Origin: Paenibacillus pinistramenti
Lineage (GTDB): Bacteria; Bacillota; Bacilli; Paenibacillales; Paenibacillaceae
Reading direction: 5' to 3'
Length of the DNA: 45,662 bases
Assembly (NCBI RefSeq): GCF_005869875.1
Contig: NZ_VAWG01000023.1
Coordinates: 1-45,662 of the forward strand
Shown here: positions 43,534-45,662 of the stretch, one piece after another
Numbering within the stretch: position 1 is the stretch's first letter
Layout: each line of letters starts with the position of its first letter
Program-made: the position numbers and the translations under genes
Notes under the pieces: generated by a model
The model's input: the letters and a program-made list of their open reading frames with translations, nothing else
Databases searched by the model: none
Told to the model about the DNA's origin: nothing

Positions 43534-44607
43534 ATGCCGCATTTAACTGGTTCTTCACCCGCTCCTCAGCGGAATTATAAAGCTGTTATATTCGTCGTCC
43601 TGTTTATTCTGATTGCTGCAGCTGGGCTTAGTTATGTCAAATGGTGGCCCTATTACGAAAAAGCATTTAAAGCCGCCACCGAGCATTCCATCGGCTCCTC
43701 GATCCTAAGCGGCAATGCCGATACAGCGCCGGACCCTTCCTGGTCAGCAGCTGTTGACTATGCCAAAGCGTATTTCAAATCCGTCTGGAAAGCCGCTGTC
43801 CTGGGCATCCTGCTCGGTTCGCTCGTACAAGTGCTGATTCCTGCTCAGTGGCTGCTTAAGGTTTTGGGGAAAGCCAGCTTTAAAAGCACCGCACTCGGCG
43901 GGATCGCTTCCCTTCCGGCTATGATGTGCACCTGCTGTGCGGCCCCGATTGCAGTCGGCCTGCGCAAGAAGAACGTATCCGTTGGCTCCAGCCTTGCCTT
44001 TTGGCTCGGCAATCCGACACTTAATCCGGCAACGCTTATCTTCATGACTTTCGTATTGTCCTGGAAATTTACGCTTCTGCGATTAGTCTTCGGTATCGTG
44101 CTTACTTTTGGAGTCAGCTATTTTGCAAACCGCTTTGCCGGTACAAGCAATATCCCGGAAGAAGTGCTGGAAACGACCGAGGAAGCCGTTAAGCAGGAGG
44201 AAGGCCCTTTTCTGGTCCGCTGGTTAAAAAGTGTCGGCAGCATGCTGCTGAGCATCGTGCCCGCTTATCTGCTGTTTGTGTTTATTCTGGGCGCCGCCCG
44301 GGCGTGGCTGTTCCCGCATATTGGCTTGAGTGAAGGCAATCATTTGCTGGCGGTCATCGGATTCGCTATTGCCGGTATGCTGTTTGTCATTCCAACGGCT
44401 GCAGAAATCCCGATCATTCAGTCGTTTATGTCGTTTGGCCTTGGTGCCGGCCCGGCCGGTGCACTGCTGCTGACCTTACCGGCAGTAAGCCTGCCGTCCC
44501 TGCTTATGATCTCTCGTTCCTATCCGAAAAAAGTGCTCGCCTTCGTCGCCTCGGCCGTTGTCGTGCTTGGCATCCTTTGCGGATTGAGTGCTATGCTGAT
44601 TATTTAA
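43534..44607 (+). CDS. Permease with CTCC motif (DUF318/ArsP-like)
   Basis: 357-residue integral membrane protein with about nine hydrophobic segments, in two halves separated by an acidic stretch (about 205-225). The first half has MMCTCCAAPIAVGLRKK (Cys132, Cys134 and Cys135) and GNPTLNPATLIFM; the second has IPTAAEIPIIQSFMSFGLGAGPAGALLLTLPA. These are the signatures of the DUF318 (PF03773) permeases, among them ArsP, which exports trivalent organoarsenicals, and others of unknown substrate. Clustered cysteines suggest soft-metal or metalloid binding. It diverges from selD with about 165 bp between them. GGAGGTAAC precedes the ATG. Confidence 0.9.
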   Translation: MPHLTGSSPAPQRNYKAVIFVVLFILIAAAGLSYVKWWPYYEKAFKAATEHSIGSSILSGNADTAPDPSWSAAVDYAKAYFKSVWKAAVLGILLGSLVQVLIPAQWLLKVLGKASFKSTALGGIASLPAMMCTCCAAPIAVGLRKKNVSVGSSLAFWLGNPTLNPATLIFMTFVLSWKFTLLRLVFGIVLTFGVSYFANRFAGTSNIPEEVLETTEEAVKQEEGPFLVRWLKSVGSMLLSIVPAYLLFVFILGAARAWLFPHIGLSEGNHLLAVIGFAIAGMLFVIPTAAEIPIIQSFMSFGLGAGPAGALLLTLPAVSLPSLLMISRSYPKKVLAFVASAVVVLGILCGLSAMLII

Positions 44608-44631
44608 TCTAATCAGATTACTTGCAGGCCA

Positions 44632-44676
44632 TTAACCCCCTCTACTTCAATAATGAGCAGAGGGGGTTAATTTATT
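44632..44676 (+). terminator. Terminator of the permease gene
   Basis: TTAACCCCCTCT pairs with AGAGGGGGTTAA around an 11-base loop, and TTTATT follows. Confidence 0.85.
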
Positions 44677-44712
44677 ACCGGATAGCTGCTGATTAATCCG
44701 TCAGCTATAAAT

Positions 44713-44743
44713 AAAAAAAAACGCCGCGAAATCCGCAAGCGCT
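44713..44743 (-). terminator. Terminator of the rRNA-tRNA operon
   Basis: On the minus strand CGCTTGCG pairs with CGCGGCG (one T-G pair and one bulge) and nine T follow, 14 bases beyond the last tRNA gene. Confidence 0.7.
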
Positions 44744-44756
44744 TGTAATCTTTAAT

Positions 44757-44831
44757 TGGAGCGGACGACGGGAATCGAACCCGCGACCCTCGCCTTGGCA
44801 AGGCGATGCTCTACCGCTGAGCCACGTCCGC
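44757..44831 (-). tRNA. tRNA-Gly (GCC)
   Basis: A cloverleaf folds with GCGGACG as acceptor, anticodon GCC in CTTGCCAAG and T-loop GGTTCGATTCC. The 3' CCA is encoded. It is the last gene of the operon. Confidence 0.96.
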
Positions 44832-44845
44832 ATTATGTATAAAGA

Positions 44846-44918
44846 TGAGCCATGAAGGACTCGAACCTTCGACACCCTGATTAAAAGTCAGGTGCTCTAC
44901 CAACTGAGCTAATGGCTC
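44846..44918 (-). tRNA. tRNA-Lys (TTT)
   Basis: Acceptor GAGCCAT, anticodon TTT in GACTTTTAATC and T-loop GGTTCGAGTCC. The 3' CCA is not encoded. This tRNA carries the wobble U34 that MnmH could modify. Confidence 0.96.
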
Positions 44919-44987
44919 ACATAGATGGGGTCCCCGGAAAGTACTCGGAGTTCTCATCAAAGCTCAACTTCACTTTTTAAGTAAAGT

Positions 44988-45062
44988 TGGCTGGGGATAT
45001 AGGATTCGAACCTATGCGTGACGGAGTCAAAGTCCGTTGCCTTACCGCTTGGCTAATCCCCA
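44988..45062 (-). tRNA. tRNA-Gln (TTG)
   Basis: Acceptor TGGGGAT, anticodon TTG in GACTTTGACTC and T-loop GGTTCGAATCC. The 3' CCA is encoded. It is also a candidate substrate of MnmH at U34. Confidence 0.96.
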
Positions 45063-45074
45063 TTAGTGAAAATA

Positions 45075-45151
45075 TGGGGCGATCGATGGGACTTGAACCC
45101 ACGAATGCCGGAGCCACAATCCGGTGCGTTAACCCCTTCGCCACGACCGCC
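45075..45151 (-). tRNA. tRNA-His (GTG)
   Basis: Acceptor GCGGTCG with the extra G at position -1 that pairs with C73, anticodon GTG in GATTGTGGCTC and T-loop GGTTCAAGTCC. CCA is encoded. Confidence 0.96.
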
Positions 45152-45162
45152 ATAGTAATCAA

Positions 45163-45236
<74 letters not shown>

Positions 45237-45250
45237 TCAGTGTTAAAATA

Positions 45251-45326
45251 TGGTGGAGCCAAGCGGGATCGAACCGCTGACCTCCTGCTTGCAAGGCAGG
45301 CGCTCTCCCAGCTGAGCTATGGCCCC
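45251..45326 (-). tRNA. tRNA-Ala (TGC)
   Basis: Acceptor GGGGCCA, anticodon TGC in CCTTGCAAG and T-loop GGTTCGATCCC. CCA is encoded. Confidence 0.96.
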
Positions 45327-45420
45327 ATAATGTACCCCAAAAAGTGAAGTGCTGCTCCGAGGTCAATTCCGATTAATTCTCGGATACCCATGCATACAAA
45401 CTCAACTTATGAGTGTTAGG

Positions 45421-45499
<79 letters not shown>

Positions 45500-45536
45500 G
45501 AATTTCAGTTCTCATTAAATATCCCCAAAAGGGTCT

Positions 45537-45653
45537 GCTTGGCGGCGTCCTACTCTCCCAGGACCCTGCGGTCCAAGTACCATCGGCGCTGGAGGGCTTA
45601 ACGGTCGTGTTCGGGATGGGTACGTGTGGAACCCCTCCGCCATCGCCACCAAA
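45537..45653 (-). rRNA. rrf: 5S ribosomal RNA
   Basis: About 117 nt. The 5' end is TTTGGTGGCGATGGCGG, and CCGAACACGACCGTTAAG, GCGCCGATGGTACTTGG and the end GTAGGACGCCGCCAAGC match Bacillales 5S rRNA. It marks the 3' end of an rRNA operon that continues beyond the window. Confidence 0.96.
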
Positions 45654-45662
45654 CATGATTTT

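Overview
The window looks like a chromosomal segment of a Gram-positive, endospore-forming member of the Bacillales, most likely Paenibacillus or a close relative. The evidence is protein content: the sporulation genes ytrH-ytrI beside dnaE, a cotJABC spore-coat operon, a tandem array of YheC/YheD-type ATP-grasp proteins, sufCDSUB, yfkAB, yunD and uppP, together with strong AGGAGG-type ribosome binding sites and frequent GTG/TTG starts. No taxonomic search was run, so genus is inference. Phage structural genes, transposases and CRISPR arrays were not seen.

Layout. 1-3359: dnaE on the minus strand, cut by the window edge, with an unusual Ala/Glu low-complexity insert. 3496-4392: ytrH-ytrI behind a good sigma-E-type promoter. 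4401-6656: ytoI, ytpI and yheA on the minus strand. 6855-13680: a plus-strand array of five YheC/YheD ATP-grasp paralogues with one GNAT acetyltransferase between the fourth and fifth, closed by a terminator; this is the most distinctive block. 13738-15270: HAD phosphatase and metallophosphoesterase (minus). 15398-16608: a membrane GGDEF protein behind a strong promoter and a 14-bp triple repeat. 16748-17858: cotJA-cotJB-cotJC (minus). 18139-24319, all minus: a CNNM/CBS/CorC membrane protein, yfkAB, an HD-GYP phosphodiesterase, uppP and yunD. 24420-26281 (plus): a fused MoaD-MoaE protein and a second HD-GYP protein.

26389-27799 is a small regulatory module: a holin-like membrane protein diverges from an XRE repressor and an ImmA-type metalloprotease, with three matching palindromes between them. 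27876-28340: membrane protein of the CBO0543 type. 28534-33676: the sufC-D-S-U-B iron-sulfur operon (minus) behind adjacent Fur/PerR-like operators. 33923-35002: DUF1802 protein and a Dps ferritin (minus). 35321-38489: an unrecognised 162-residue protein, DUF423 protein (minus), DUF4190 protein, DegV protein and a short-chain dehydrogenase. 38571-39134: DUF420 (CtaM/YozB-like) protein. 39446-41143: M3-family oligoendopeptidase. 41260-43369: mnmH and selD (selenouridine tRNA modification), diverging from a permease at 43534-44607. 44757-45653: seven tRNA genes (Gly, Lys, Gln, His, fMet, Ala, Ile, reading up the plus strand) downstream of a 5S rRNA, all minus; this is the 3' end of an rRNA operon that continues past the window.

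How it fits together. Sporulation is the recurring theme (ytrHI, the YheC/YheD array, cotJ). Cyclic-di-GMP turnover is represented by one potential synthase and two potential hydrolases within 11 kb. Metal and sulfur/selenium trafficking is represented by suf, dps, selD-mnmH and moaDE. Most genes are ordinary for the group; the YheC/YheD-GNAT array, the MoaD-MoaE fusion, the XRE/ImmA operator module and the tandem repeats in leaders and intergenic regions deserve the second look.
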